Below are positions 8,635 through 17,751 of a stretch of DNA of 64,000 nt, piece by piece (positions within the stretch are counted from its first letter, which is position 1; the number at the start of each line of letters is the position of its first letter). Location of the stretch: positions 62,001-126,000 of the IMG/VR virus record IMGVR_UViG_3300032799_000664; one strand, 5' to 3'. This stretch comes from a virus. The position numbers and the translations under genes were made by a program. A model generated the notes under the pieces. The model was not told where the DNA came from and searched no databases. It saw nothing but the letters and a program-made list of their open reading frames with translations.

Positions 8635-9250
8635 CCTTGGTCTCCGTGGGCGGTGCCGGTTGCCATAGCGCCAGCTCGTCGTAGCAGTGCTTGCCACCGA
8701 GGTGACAGAGATTCTGCAGGTGGAACATGTGCCGCGGGCACAGCAGACAGACCGGACGCACGGGTCCGCGGGGGGTATAGAGCACGGTCTGGTCGTCGAG
8801 GAAACCCTCGAACTGCAGCTTCGGTGCGCTGATCTCTTCTTGCGCGTTACCGACGTTCTGCGTCCGCAGGTCGGCGTGTTGCGGCGCCATGAGATAAGGC
8901 GCCAACCGTTGCCGTTCCTGGCCTTCCAGGCGCGGTTTGTGGAGCCCGCGTCGGGTGAGCGGCAGCACCGGGATGAGCATGAAGACCGCTGCCGTGCGCG
9001 GCACCAGGGCTTCGATGATCCGTCCTTGCACCGTTGGCTGCCGCGGATTCGCGTGGGGACGCAGCTCATGACACTGCACCGGCAGGTTCTTCACCTTCTC
9101 CCACAGGTCGTCGGTGACGATGACGCACAGCGACCAGGGAAAGACCTTCGGCATGATGGCGCGCTGGGCATCACTGAAGAAGTACACGATGTCGAAGGGG
9201 AACTTCTTGACCAGAGACTTGAGCACACGCAGCTTGAAGATCGTCTCCAT
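8573..9250 (-). CDS. Unknown protein with C-terminal Cys cluster (225 aa)
   Basis: ATG 9250 overlaps the stop of the vWA gene (ATGA) and has GGAGGACG before it. The N-terminal half reads like a globular alpha/beta domain (FPFDIVYFFSDAQRAIM, SLCVIVTDDLW). Near residue 175 there is CLLCPRHMFHLQNLC and then GGKHC, a likely zinc site. The 3' end overlaps the reverse transcriptase gene by 62 bases in another frame. The function is unknown; the coupling places it between the vWA protein and the reverse transcriptase. Confidence 0.75.
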   Translation of the reverse strand: METIFKLRVLKSLVKKFPFDIVYFFSDAQRAIMPKVFPWSLCVIVTDDLWEKVKNLPVQCHELRPHANPRQPTVQGRIIEALVPRTAAVFMLIPVLPLTRRGLHKPRLEGQERQRLAPYLMAPQHADLRTQNVGNAQEEISAPKLQFEGFLDDQTVLYTPRGPVRPVCLLCPRHMFHLQNLCHLGGKHCYDELALWQPAPPTETKDVELQEDHPHDAGATSSSTP

Positions 9251-10578
9251 CAGACGTCCTCCATGACGAGGTGAATGCCGTAGTCCGGACACGGCACGGC
9301 GTGGTTCGGGGTGTACAACCAGATCACCGGGATCGGGATCCGATTCTCCGGCTCCGGCGCCGGGGCGTAGCCATCAGTGCAGTAGACCAGAACGTCGCAG
9401 CCCTTGTCGCCCTGCAAGTGACGCTGCACGTGCTCAAAGACGGGATTGAAGTCGGTACCACCCTGGCCCTTGATGGTGAGATCGACGTCCGCCTCGGACT
9501 TCACGTCGTAGACGGTCTGCAGATCAGCGTCGCAATAGATGACGTTGAGCGCCACGTCGCTCTCCATCCGCACGATGTTGATGAGCTCGGCGATGCCCCG
9601 CTCCAGCTCGGCGGTGCCCATCGAACCCGAGGTGTCCAGCGCGAAGTAGATCGAGAAACGGCGGTCACGGGCGCGGCCGGGGAAGGGCAGCACGTGTGGG
9701 ATGCCGAACATGCGGCGGTTGGGACGCGCCATGCCGCGTGCCAGCTTGGTCTGCCGGGTGCGCATGACCAGCGTACGTAGCAGCGACGGCCAGGGGATGG
9801 TGGGCCGGGCCAAGTACTTCTTCAGCAGCTCGTCGATGCCCGCCGGAATCGTGCCCCGGTTCTTGGCGTCGCGGTTGTGCTCCTCGAGCGCCTTCTCGAC
9901 CACGTTCTTCGCTTCTTGCTGCATCCGGTCGGCGAGGCCCTGCAGCTCTTCCGAAGTGGCACCTTCGAGTTCGCTGGTCCAGCGGTCGTGAGACCCCCCG
10001 GCCGCGTCCTTGAACGCCTGCTCAAGACCTTCGACACCCATGCCTCCGGTGACGTGCACGACCCGCACCCGCTTGAGCAGGGCGATTTGGTAGACCTCGT
10101 AGGGTTGGTTGCGCGGCAGATTGAACTGGTCCGGGATGAGGAGCGGGCTGTCCTCGGGTTCTTTCGAGCCGGGCGTACCATAGAAGGGCTTCGCCATCGA
10201 CGACTTGTCGAAGTCCTTCTCGCTGCGGATGAGTTCGTTGTCGGCACAGTCCGCGCCGATGTTCATCACCGCACGGAAACGCCGCTTCTCCATTTCGCTG
10301 GTGACCGTGCTCAGCAGGTTGAGGTAACGGCTCAGGTGGTCACAGATGATGTGGATGAGTTCGTGCTGGCAGATGAGACGCAGCTTGGCCAGCGAGATCT
10401 TCTTGATGTAGTCGGGGTCGTAGTAGAGGCAGGGCCGCCCTTCACGACTGACGCCGACGCCCAGCGTACCCAACCCCGGCACGGCGATGCGATGCAACGC
10501 ACTCACGACGCGCGCACAGTAGTCGCGCACCTGGCTCGACAGGAGGTAGGTGAAAGCCTGTTCCAGTGTCGTATTCAT
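9250..10578 (-). CDS. vWA-like protein with N-terminal putative metallopeptidase domain (442 aa)
   Basis: The N-terminal half has the zinc-protease motif HELIHIICDH (H72, E73, H76, H81). The C-terminal third is a von Willebrand A fold with the MIDAS-type sequence ALDTSGSMG near 317-325 and a later VYCTDGY. This two-domain layout is that of bacterial vWA-like metallopeptidase proteins, which normally work with a MoxR-type AAA+ ATPase; one is encoded nearby (12432-13883). First gene of a four-gene overlapping operon. A role in remodelling or processing a protein complex is inferred from the family, not shown. Confidence 0.85.
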   Translation of the reverse strand: MNTTLEQAFTYLLSSQVRDYCARVVSALHRIAVPGLGTLGVGVSREGRPCLYYDPDYIKKISLAKLRLICQHELIHIICDHLSRYLNLLSTVTSEMEKRRFRAVMNIGADCADNELIRSEKDFDKSSMAKPFYGTPGSKEPEDSPLLIPDQFNLPRNQPYEVYQIALLKRVRVVHVTGGMGVEGLEQAFKDAAGGSHDRWTSELEGATSEELQGLADRMQQEAKNVVEKALEEHNRDAKNRGTIPAGIDELLKKYLARPTIPWPSLLRTLVMRTRQTKLARGMARPNRRMFGIPHVLPFPGRARDRRFSIYFALDTSGSMGTAELERGIAELINIVRMESDVALNVIYCDADLQTVYDVKSEADVDLTIKGQGGTDFNPVFEHVQRHLQGDKGCDVLVYCTDGYAPAPEPENRIPIPVIWLYTPNHAVPCPDYGIHLVMEDV

Positions 10579-10643
10579 CGGTTGCCTTGGTTCCCTCTTG
10601 CACCCATCGTGAATTTACCGGAGAATAGCCGCAGGAGATGGCC

Positions 10644-11660
10644 ATGGACATCCGCGACCAGTACCACGACCCGGCCTACGGTACGCTGTACCATCTACTG
10701 CAGGCCCGGCCCACGGCCGCCGCCTTCGTCAAGAGCGCGGAGCTGGATCCAGCCCGCGCCGCTGACCTGCCCGACACGGCCTTCGCCTGGCCGGCGCGCC
10801 GGCTGTTCCCCATCGACTCAGCGGAGAACACCGTCCTCTCGTCGCTGTACCGGGAGAAGACGGCGGCGGTGCCGGCAGAGGTCGACGCGGAGCTCGCGCG
10901 CGCCCAGGACATCTACAACGTGCGTGAGATCGTGGCCCAGGCCCGCCAGGAAGCCCAGGCTGCCGAGCAGGTGAAGACCGCGGCGGCCGAGACCGCGGCG
11001 GTCTACCTGCTGCCACAGCACCACCGGCTGCGCGTCAAGACCGCCGCGGACGTCAAGGTCGCCGAGAAGCTGCTGATCCAGCAGTACGACCGGCTATCCA
11101 TGGAGGACCGCGCCGAAGGCTTCACCAACCTGGTGAAGGTTGCGCGGGACCTGAACGTCGGGCTCGAACCGATGACGCATCGCATGGCCGGCATGACGGT
11201 CTGCACCACCAAGGTCGCGGCTGACCTCATCGAAGCGCGGCGCATGGCCACCAAGGAACCACTGTTCCAGCAGGCCTACGTCAAGCTGGCGAGCGCCTTC
11301 CGCGGCAAGGGCGAGTTCATCCAGGACCGTGACCAGCTGGTCGCGGCCGCCGACGCCCTCGCCCGTCTCGACAAGGAAGCCGGCCTCGATCGCCTCTACG
11401 ACCGGAAGCTCCCCGATGCGGTGCAGACGATCTTCAACACCACGAAGCTCGCCGAGCCGATGATCAATCTGGCGGGCCGTGAGGTCACGCTCAGCAAGCT
11501 GGCGGCCCTGCCATCGACGTTCTGGGAAGACGTGGTCGGCAAGGATCTGCTGCGGGACATCACCGACAGCAGTGGCAACATCGACCACACCAAGCTCGGC
11601 CAGGTGCTCCACACCCTGCCGCTGGACCTGAAGCTGATCCTCAAGCACCAGGTGCCGTGA
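10644..11660 (+). CDS. Unknown, probable virion-associated protein (338 aa)
   Basis: ATG 10644 has GCAGGAG at the right distance; the ATG at 10638 lies too close to it. The N-terminal third has an FAWPARRLFPID segment, and an Ala/Glu-rich helical region follows. It contains the recurring motif VKTAA twice (near residues 113 and 133), the same short motif that marks the virion genes after 44 kb. Divergent from the vWA operon with 65 bp between. No enzyme motif is seen. Confidence 0.72.
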   Translation: MDIRDQYHDPAYGTLYHLLQARPTAAAFVKSAELDPARAADLPDTAFAWPARRLFPIDSAENTVLSSLYREKTAAVPAEVDAELARAQDIYNVREIVAQARQEAQAAEQVKTAAAETAAVYLLPQHHRLRVKTAADVKVAEKLLIQQYDRLSMEDRAEGFTNLVKVARDLNVGLEPMTHRMAGMTVCTTKVAADLIEARRMATKEPLFQQAYVKLASAFRGKGEFIQDRDQLVAAADALARLDKEAGLDRLYDRKLPDAVQTIFNTTKLAEPMINLAGREVTLSKLAALPSTFWEDVVGKDLLRDITDSSGNIDHTKLGQVLHTLPLDLKLILKHQVP

Positions 11661-11661
11661 C

Positions 11662-12435
11662 GTGGCACTGAGCCTCGCGCAGGTTGAAGCTCAACTGCTG
11701 GCGGTGGCCCAGACGCCGCGCCGCGCCGCGAAAACTGCGGCAGCGAAACCCACCGCGGCCGCCGCCAGCGTACAACGCCGTGATGCCGCTCAGCTACTGA
11801 CCGATGCCGGCGCATCAGCCAGCGGTTGTCTCCAAGCATTCGAGCTACTCTGTGGTGAAGGCTTCCGCGTCTGGGAACCCGAGACGCTCTGGTTGACGTT
11901 GGACCGTCTCGGCGTCGATCTCCCGGTGGTCAACCGGGACAAGATCCTGGCGGGGATCACCCTCGGAATCGTGCCGGCCTTCTGGTGGGAAGTCCACGCC
12001 TTCGAGAACACCGTCCTAGCTTTCAACGGACTCGTCAGTCTGCCCGAAGCACTGCAAGAAGCTACGCCGGCGCAGATGGCTTGGGGCGTCTTCGAAGCCG
12101 AGATGATCTACCGCGACCTCGGCGACGAAGAACCCGAGTTCGATCGCGAGCCAGTCATCTACGCGGCCACGGTGCTGCACCGCGCCGGCTACGTGCGGGC
12201 GCCGGACCTGCTCCACTTCGCCCAGCGTGAGCTCGACCGGTTCAACAAGAATGGCAGTGGGCTCACGGTCACCGAAGTGGACACTGCCTGGAAAGCGCTG
12301 AAGAAGCACCCCCTCGAAGAATGCAGCTTAGGTGAGACGGCCCTCGACGTGCAGCTCGGCCGTTTGGCCAGCGTCGAGCTGCACGTCGAGGAGATGTTGA
12401 AGCGCTACCGCGACGACCTGGCGAAGCTCCGCTAG
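11662..12435 (+). CDS. Unknown protein (257 aa)
   Basis: Begins at GTG one base after the previous stop; RBS weak. Residues 15-40 are Ala/Lys-rich (AAKTAAAKPTAAA), then a mostly helical domain rich in Leu, Trp and Glu (FRVWEPETLWLTLDRLG). Probably co-transcribed with the preceding gene. The stop shares CTAG (12432-12435) with the convergent AAA+ gene. The motif KTAA places it with the virion-type proteins; function unknown. Confidence 0.72.
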   Translation: MALSLAQVEAQLLAVAQTPRRAAKTAAAKPTAAAASVQRRDAAQLLTDAGASASGCLQAFELLCGEGFRVWEPETLWLTLDRLGVDLPVVNRDKILAGITLGIVPAFWWEVHAFENTVLAFNGLVSLPEALQEATPAQMAWGVFEAEMIYRDLGDEEPEFDREPVIYAATVLHRAGYVRAPDLLHFAQRELDRFNKNGSGLTVTEVDTAWKALKKHPLEECSLGETALDVQLGRLASVELHVEEMLKRYRDDLAKLR

Positions 12436-13883
12436 GCCAACGGGTCCGGCCCGCCGCCTTCCTTCTGGGCCTGCTGGAGCGCGTCAGTGATACCGCGGAT
12501 GTGGCGCTGGTAGCTCTGCTGCTTCGCCAGCTCCTTGCTGAGTTCCGACAGGTAGGACGAGACGTCGCTGATGCCCTCCTGCGCCGCACGCAGCTTGCTG
12601 GCGATGAACGAGACCGCGAGGTCCGACGGCAGGTCACCGAGGAACAGCGCCAGCTTCGGGGCCACGTCCTTCGGCCCAGGCTTGGTGCCGAGCAGCATCG
12701 TGGCCACGTTGGAGCACAGCTCGCCGAGAACGTCGTGCCGCGCGTCCTCGACCAGCTTCAGCACCTTCTTGCGCACGGTGCTCTTCTCGCTGTACTTGCC
12801 GAGCACGTCGGCAGTGGCGATGACCACAGCGCGGTTCTTCATGTACTCGCAGAACTGCGAACCCGTGACCTCGCCGACGTGCCCGCAGATGCAGGCTTGC
12901 AGCGCGTCGCTGATGCCACTGCCACTGCCACTGCTACCACTGCCGCTGTTTTCGAGGATGCCGGACTCCTCCGCAGCGCTCAGCAGCTTGCTGACCTTCT
13001 CCCAGGTGGCGGGCGACGGGTAGACCTTCCCCGCCAGGCGCAGCTTCGGATCGTAGAGCGCGACGTTGTTGTCCTGGATGTAGTCGACAACGTGCGAGTG
13101 GAACTTGCCCCGGGCGTAGGACAGCCACCCCGCGACGTTGCAGGTGACCGCGACGAAGCACAGCCGGCGCTTGATGGCGGGGTCCTTCTCGGCCTCGTTG
13201 ACCGAGTAGGCGCCGTCGGAGGGGTTCATCGCCGCGATGATCTGCGTACCCGCCTTGATGACCTCCACACCGTGAACCTGCCCGTCCTCCATCAGCGTGA
13301 AGAACGTCTTCACCGTGCCCTTCTCGCCGCGGTTGTACTCGTCGAAGAAGAGTCCGCACTCCGGCGGCAGGTCGAACAACTCGCGGTTGATGAGGAACTC
13401 CATGGTGCCGTTGCGCCGCGTACGCTCGTCGAGGTGTGCGATCGTCCGCGCCGTCTCGAGCACCTGTGACTCGAGACTCCGAGCGATTTCCTTGAACTCG
13501 TCATGATCGCCCTGCGTACGCACGAACAACGCGAGCTGCTGCATCTGGGTCGCGCGCTGCAGCAGGTCGCTCTGCTTGGCTTGCGACGGATACGGCACGG
13601 CGATGTCCTCCGGCTGGAGATGCTGGAGGTAGAACGCCAGCAACGGCACCGAAGTCGTCCACTCCTTGTTCTTCCAGGTGAACGGCTTGCGCGGCCGGCG
13701 CCGTGCGAACACCTGCCGGACGATGTGGCTCTTGCCGATGCCACTCTCGCCCACCAGGCAGATGACGTTGCCAGTGTCGCGGTTGGCGTCGATGGCGGCC
13801 ATGGCCGCCTGCAGACCAAAGAGAGGGATGCCGAGCTTGCGGTAGAACGTCTCCTCGGCGTTTTCGTCGGACTTCTTGGCCAT
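12432..13883 (-). CDS. MoxR-type AAA+ ATPase (483 aa)
   Basis: Walker A GESGIGKS is at about 45-52 and Walker B LFFDEYNRG about 130 residues later, with the MoxR-like Asp-Glu-x-Asn-Arg pattern. IIAAMNPSDG then matches sensor 1. The family uses ATP to remodel complexes, usually with a vWA protein. ATG 13883 is preceded by GAGGAGAAG; a GTG six bases upstream is less likely. A low-complexity Ser/Gly linker (GSGSSGSGSG) near residue 320 separates the AAA+ core from a helical C-terminal domain. The likely partner is the vWA-metallopeptidase at 9250-10578. Confidence 0.85.
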   Translation of the reverse strand: MAKKSDENAEETFYRKLGIPLFGLQAAMAAIDANRDTGNVICLVGESGIGKSHIVRQVFARRRPRKPFTWKNKEWTTSVPLLAFYLQHLQPEDIAVPYPSQAKQSDLLQRATQMQQLALFVRTQGDHDEFKEIARSLESQVLETARTIAHLDERTRRNGTMEFLINRELFDLPPECGLFFDEYNRGEKGTVKTFFTLMEDGQVHGVEVIKAGTQIIAAMNPSDGAYSVNEAEKDPAIKRRLCFVAVTCNVAGWLSYARGKFHSHVVDYIQDNNVALYDPKLRLAGKVYPSPATWEKVSKLLSAAEESGILENSGSGSSGSGSGISDALQACICGHVGEVTGSQFCEYMKNRAVVIATADVLGKYSEKSTVRKKVLKLVEDARHDVLGELCSNVATMLLGTKPGPKDVAPKLALFLGDLPSDLAVSFIASKLRAAQEGISDVSSYLSELSKELAKQQSYQRHIRGITDALQQAQKEGGGPDPLA

Positions 13884-13885
13884 CG

Positions 13886-14359
13886 TCACTTCTCCTCGGG
13901 GGTGCGATCATCGAGGTAATCGCGCCCTGGGTAAAGCTTCACGTGGTCGGTGAGGTAGGCCACGGCGCCATCACCGTGTCCGAGAGCCATGAGGAACGCG
14001 GCCAGGTTAGCCGCGTCCGTGGGGTTGTGCATGTGCAGCTTCTCCATGAGGTAGCTTGGCGTGATGTAGCCGCTGAGATCGAACGCATAGAAGCCGCCCC
14101 AGCTGGTGCCTATCGTCCACAGCCCGACGAACGTGTAACCATCTGGACAGTCGGGGTGTCCGACCTCACAGGCCAGCGTCTCGTCGAAGAGGCACACCGT
14201 AAAGCGCGTACCGCGAGCACAGAATTCGACCAACACCGGATACGTACGCGCTTCGAGGAGCCGTGCAACTTCGGCAACGCCGGCGGGCTTGTCGAGATGA
14301 ACTTCGCCTGCCCATTGCGGCTTCTTTACGGAGTTGGTATCGTGGGTCTTGGAACCCAT
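13886..14359 (-). CDS. Unknown protein (157 aa)
   Basis: ATG 14359 has GGAGGAATATCC before it, and the stop lies two bases before the MoxR start, so the two form an operon. The sequence is alpha/beta (VLVEFCARGTRFTVCLFDE, FVGLWTIGTSWGGFYAFDLSG) with a helical C-terminus. No family is recognised. Its 5' end overlaps that of the terminase gene on the other strand. Confidence 0.72.
   Translation of the reverse strand: MGSKTHDTNSVKKPQWAGEVHLDKPAGVAEVARLLEARTYPVLVEFCARGTRFTVCLFDETLACEVGHPDCPDGYTFVGLWTIGTSWGGFYAFDLSGYITPSYLMEKLHMHNPTDAANLAAFLMALGHGDGAVAYLTDHVKLYPGRDYLDDRTPEEK
14315..14343 (+). promoter_or_regulatory. Possible promoter of terminase gene
   Basis: TTGCGG (14315-14320), 17-bp spacer, TATCGT (14338-14343), 14 bp before ATG 14358. 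It lies inside the divergent gene, so support is from the boxes only. Confidence 0.4.
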
Positions 14360-16994
14360 GGATATTCCTCCACAACTGCGCTCGGACTTGGCGCAGCACC
14401 TGCTGTACCTGGATGGACAACCGTTCTCGCTCGGGGACTACCCCTTCTACCACGCCATCTACGACGGTAACTACCAAGGCATGCTGCTGAAGTCGGGCCG
14501 GCAAGTCGCGAAGTCGACGACGCTGTGCAACTTCCTTATCAGCGAAGGCATCGGGACCAGCCACTTTCGCAGCTTGTACGTATCACCGTCGCAAGAGCAA
14601 ACCCGCAAGTTCTCCAACACCCGCGTCGGCAAGGTGTGTCTCTACTCTCCGCTGATCAAGCAGTACTGGGTCGACGCCTCCGAGCTGAGTCAGCGGACCA
14701 TGCTGCGCATGTTCCGCAACGGCTCCGAGATTTCGTTCACTTACGCACTCGATGATCCTGACCGCGCCCGTGGCAACACCGCAGACCGCTGTTGCTACGA
14801 CGGCGAAGCACAAGTGCTGACTAAGCGCGGCTGGGTGTCGGTGTGTGCTCTGGCGTCGGATGACCTGGTAGCAGATGTCACGGATGCTGGGCGCGTTGAT
14901 TGGAGCGCCCCCATGGACATCTTTACCAAGAAGTTCACGGGTCGCATGATCACCTTCCGCCATCGCGGATTCCAGTTGCGGGTGACCGATGACCACAAGA
15001 TGTGGGTCAATTTCCACGTGAAAGCGGACGCGGCGTATAAGCAGTCTGACGACTATGTGTTTGTGCCAGCGGGCACGCTTGCCACAACTGAGCGCATGGG
15101 CTTCAAGATGACCTGCGTCGCGGAGTGGTCGGCGTCGACGCCAGCATGGCGTCACTTTAATGGTACACCTACGCGGATGCGTGGGCAGCAGGAAGCGCTG
15201 CAATTGCCGTACACCGCATTTGCGCGGCTGGTTGGCTGGTATATCGCGGAGGGCCACATCTCGTGGCGGCGGTACCGTGCCAACGGGGCGCGCAAGTGTC
15301 CACGACCGGTCCTCACGCAAAACGTCAGCCGTGGTCTACAAGACATTACTGATACCATCGACGCCTGCGGGCTACAGTACAACGTCGGACGCGGACGCAA
15401 GGGAGCGGCGGAGGCACGCCGCGTCATCGTAGGCTCGGAGACTTTGGGGTGGTACTTCGCCGACCTGGGTAAGTCGTACGACAAGTACATCCCTCGAGAG
15501 TTCTTTGAGAGTCCTGCCCTGCTGGAGCAAATCCTGCAGGGCATCTATCTCGGCGACGCCAGTTATCACCGAGGCGAGGCGTGGCAGAACGGTACACTGC
15601 GAACGCGGTCGCGGCGCTTGGCGGAAGACGTACAGGAAGCATGGCTGCGTCTGGGCCGCCCAGCGGTGATTCACACGCGTCAAATGACCGGCGCACCGCT
15701 GTACGAGGTTCTCTCGTACAACCGGGACTACCTTATTTTCTGGCGTGCGGAGTTCAACACGAAACGGCGTGTCATCGTCGAGCAGGTCACCGACGAAGAT
15801 GTCTACTGTTTCACCGTTAAGCATCACCGCCCTATCGTAAAGGGCACCTTCCGTTCGTTGCCGGTGGTCTGTTCCAACTGCTACGACGAGGTGCAAGACA
15901 TCCTCTACGAACCGGTTATCCCGGTCATAAACGAATGTATGGGCAACTCGGAGTACGGCTACGAGACGTACGCCGGCACGCCCAAGACCATGGAGAACAC
16001 CATCGAGTACCTCTGGTCCATCTCGACTCAGAACGAGTGGATCATGAAGTGCGATGGGTGTGGTCGTTACAGCTTCATCGATAACGCGAAAGCGGTGGGC
16101 AAGGTTGGTCCCGTGTGCGTGAAGTGCGACCACGCCCTGAACCCGCGTAACGGACAGTGGTACTCCTTCAAGCCGGAAGCAACCCTGACCGGTTTCCACA
16201 TCCCCCAGCTCATCCTGCCGCGCAACGCTGAGCAGCCCAACCGCTGGCAGCGCATCCTGACCAAGCTCGCGCGCTACAGCGACACCAAGTTCAAGAACGA
16301 GGTCCTGGGCATCAGCGATGCTCTCGGCGCGCGCATCATCTCGAAGCAGGAGCTCGAGGCGCTGTGCGAGGACTACGACATTTACCGGCAACCCTCGCCG
16401 GGCATCAACATGGAGTACCGCCATGTCGTCGGCGGCGTGGACTGGTCGGGCGGTGGTACAGAAGGCGTGTCGCGTACCGTCGTCTGGATCTGGGCGGTCA
16501 CCAAGAACCACCAGTTGCGCACGCTCTACTACCGCGTCTATCCCATCACCAGTCCGGTGAGCATCGTCGACGACGTGGCGGAAGCTTTGCAAGCTCACCA
16601 CGTCGAGCTGGTGATCGGTGATCGTGGTGAAGGCCACCTGGCGAACGATCTCTTGGCGCAGCGTCTGGGGTCGAACCGCGTCTCTCAGGTGATGTACGGC
16701 GCCCAGGCCCGGACGATTTCCTGGAACGAGAAGGGGTTGTTCTACACCGCAGACCGCACCACGTTGATGGACAACTACTTCATGGTGCTGAAGCGCCAGG
16801 GCGTCATCTTTCCCCGGCTCAGCTGCATGCTTGAACCGATCACCGACATCCTCAACATCTACGAGGAGGTCACGGTCAACGGCAAGAAGGTCTGGCGGCA
16901 TGCGCCGACCCAGCCGGATGACTGCTTCCACGCACAGCTCTTCGGCTGGCTCGCCGCCAAGGTGCTGCTGATGGACCTGACCTTCACTGGTTGA
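14358..16994 (+). CDS. terL: Terminase large subunit containing an intein
   Basis: The packaging motor ATPase-nuclease. Walker A SGRQVAKSTT is near residue 41-50. The Walker B segment (CCYDEVQDI in the spliced product) is split by an intein. A zinc site follows (CDGCG ... CVKC). The C-terminal RNase H-type nuclease has GGVDWSGGG, VIGDRGEG and PDDCFHAQ with the expected Asp residues. The spliced product would be about 516 aa, normal for TerL. ATG 14358 is chosen; a TTG upstream (14334) is the only alternative. There is no strong RBS, and a nearby promoter suggests a short or absent leader. Confidence 0.9.
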   Translation: MDIPPQLRSDLAQHLLYLDGQPFSLGDYPFYHAIYDGNYQGMLLKSGRQVAKSTTLCNFLISEGIGTSHFRSLYVSPSQEQTRKFSNTRVGKVCLYSPLIKQYWVDASELSQRTMLRMFRNGSEISFTYALDDPDRARGNTADRCCYDGEAQVLTKRGWVSVCALASDDLVADVTDAGRVDWSAPMDIFTKKFTGRMITFRHRGFQLRVTDDHKMWVNFHVKADAAYKQSDDYVFVPAGTLATTERMGFKMTCVAEWSASTPAWRHFNGTPTRMRGQQEALQLPYTAFARLVGWYIAEGHISWRRYRANGARKCPRPVLTQNVSRGLQDITDTIDACGLQYNVGRGRKGAAEARRVIVGSETLGWYFADLGKSYDKYIPREFFESPALLEQILQGIYLGDASYHRGEAWQNGTLRTRSRRLAEDVQEAWLRLGRPAVIHTRQMTGAPLYEVLSYNRDYLIFWRAEFNTKRRVIVEQVTDEDVYCFTVKHHRPIVKGTFRSLPVVCSNCYDEVQDILYEPVIPVINECMGNSEYGYETYAGTPKTMENTIEYLWSISTQNEWIMKCDGCGRYSFIDNAKAVGKVGPVCVKCDHALNPRNGQWYSFKPEATLTGFHIPQLILPRNAEQPNRWQRILTKLARYSDTKFKNEVLGISDALGARIISKQELEALCEDYDIYRQPSPGINMEYRHVVGGVDWSGGGTEGVSRTVVWIWAVTKNHQLRTLYYRVYPITSPVSIVDDVAEALQAHHVELVIGDRGEGHLANDLLAQRLGSNRVSQVMYGAQARTISWNEKGLFYTADRTTLMDNYFMVLKRQGVIFPRLSCMLEPITDILNIYEEVTVNGKKVWRHAPTQPDDCFHAQLFGWLAAKVLLMDLTFTG
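14793..15878 (+). other. Intein with LAGLIDADG endonuclease in terL
   Basis: In-frame insertion of 362 codons. It begins with CYDGEAQVLTKRGWV (splicing block A, Cys1), has VTDDHKMWV (block B-like), and ends DVYCFTVKHHRPIVKG ... VVCSN followed by Cys of the C-extein. The last residue Asn is right; the residue before it is Ser rather than the usual His. Two LAGLIDADG-like helices are present (LVGWYIAEG and LQGIYLGDA). The site lies in the ATPase Walker B, a typical intein target. The region has more A/T-ending codons than its host gene, in keeping with later arrival. Confidence 0.9.
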
Positions 16995-16999
16995 GTCCC

Positions 17000-17008
17000 T
17001 GCTACGAT
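17000..17008 (+). promoter_or_regulatory. Extended -10 promoter at the head of the hairpin region
   Basis: TGCTACGAT fits the extended -10 pattern TGnTAnnnT. It lies just after the terL stop and before the first hairpin of the gene-free region. Confidence 0.45.
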
Positions 17009-17542
17009 AGTGCGCGCCTTCGAGAGCTTGCAAGAAGGCGAGGTTTGCTTTCCGGGGCTTCGCGCCACGGAAAGGAAACCGAAGCCGCCGCAGCGAGTTC
17101 TCGAAGGGAAGTGCTTCCGGTACTCGCGCTGCAACTCTTGGCTGCACAGATGACGACGTAGCGTCGTCGGGCCACTGGTGGGTCACACCCTCTCCCAACA
17201 GCAGTTCTTTACCAGGGACTGAGAAACCGGTCTACTTCGTTGGAAGCGACGCGGCAGGTCCTCGAGGTCGGCAGGTGGTTCGGCGTCTCGATAACCGCGG
17301 GAACTGCACGAGGAGTGGAGTAGCTCGTCGCGGCGGATCCGATCAGATCAGGGTTCTCGCAGAGAACCAGACCTGAATGCCGGCGTGGCACCGGCGGCCT
17401 TTGCAGGACTAACTAGACCGGTACGTAGCGTCACAACTTCCGTGCACTGCCCACTTCGTTTGCGCTTAGCGCCGGCGGAGGAGTTCCGTTGGCGACCTGC
17501 ACCCACTTCGTTTCCCGGATGTGCTCGAGCAGGGTCCATCCA

Positions 17543-17557
17543 GTTTACGCAGTAAAG
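17543..17557. repeat. Palindrome family copy 3 (GTTTACGCAGTAAAG)
   Basis: TTTAC-GCA-GTAAA palindrome inside the candidate structured RNA. Confidence 0.65.
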
Positions 17558-17751
17558 CACACTAATGGCGGCGTGACGCCGCCAGCACTTTCAAGTGCTC
17601 TGGGTGAAAACGATCCACTTCGTTGCGGCGGGCCGCGGCGGCCGCCTCGAGATGACGTCGAGGAGCTCGCCGGCGGTGAAGAAGGCCTATTTCGCGCGGA
17701 ATTCGCGATAGCGGTTCGATCGGATCCGATCCGGTCGAAGACCGCAGGCCA

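Noticed and set aside
12501-13469. Open frame of 322 codons on the plus strand
   Set aside because: Exact antisense shadow of the MoxR ATPase gene, which has Walker motifs and an RBS; the shadow protein is Arg/Val/Asp-biased without motifs.
14793-15878. Frameshifted or chimeric terminase
   Set aside because: The insert is in frame, begins with Cys and ends Asn-Cys with splicing blocks and LAGLIDADG helices, so it is an intein.
15372-17198. Open frame of 608 codons on the minus strand
   Set aside because: Antisense to terL and its intein; composition typical of a shadow frame in GC-rich DNA, no motif.
17205-17220. Further half-copies of the palindrome (also near 3866, 7285, 14325, 27380, 32521 and 60466)
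   Set aside because: Only one arm (TTTACC or TTTACG) matches, so they are not counted in the family.
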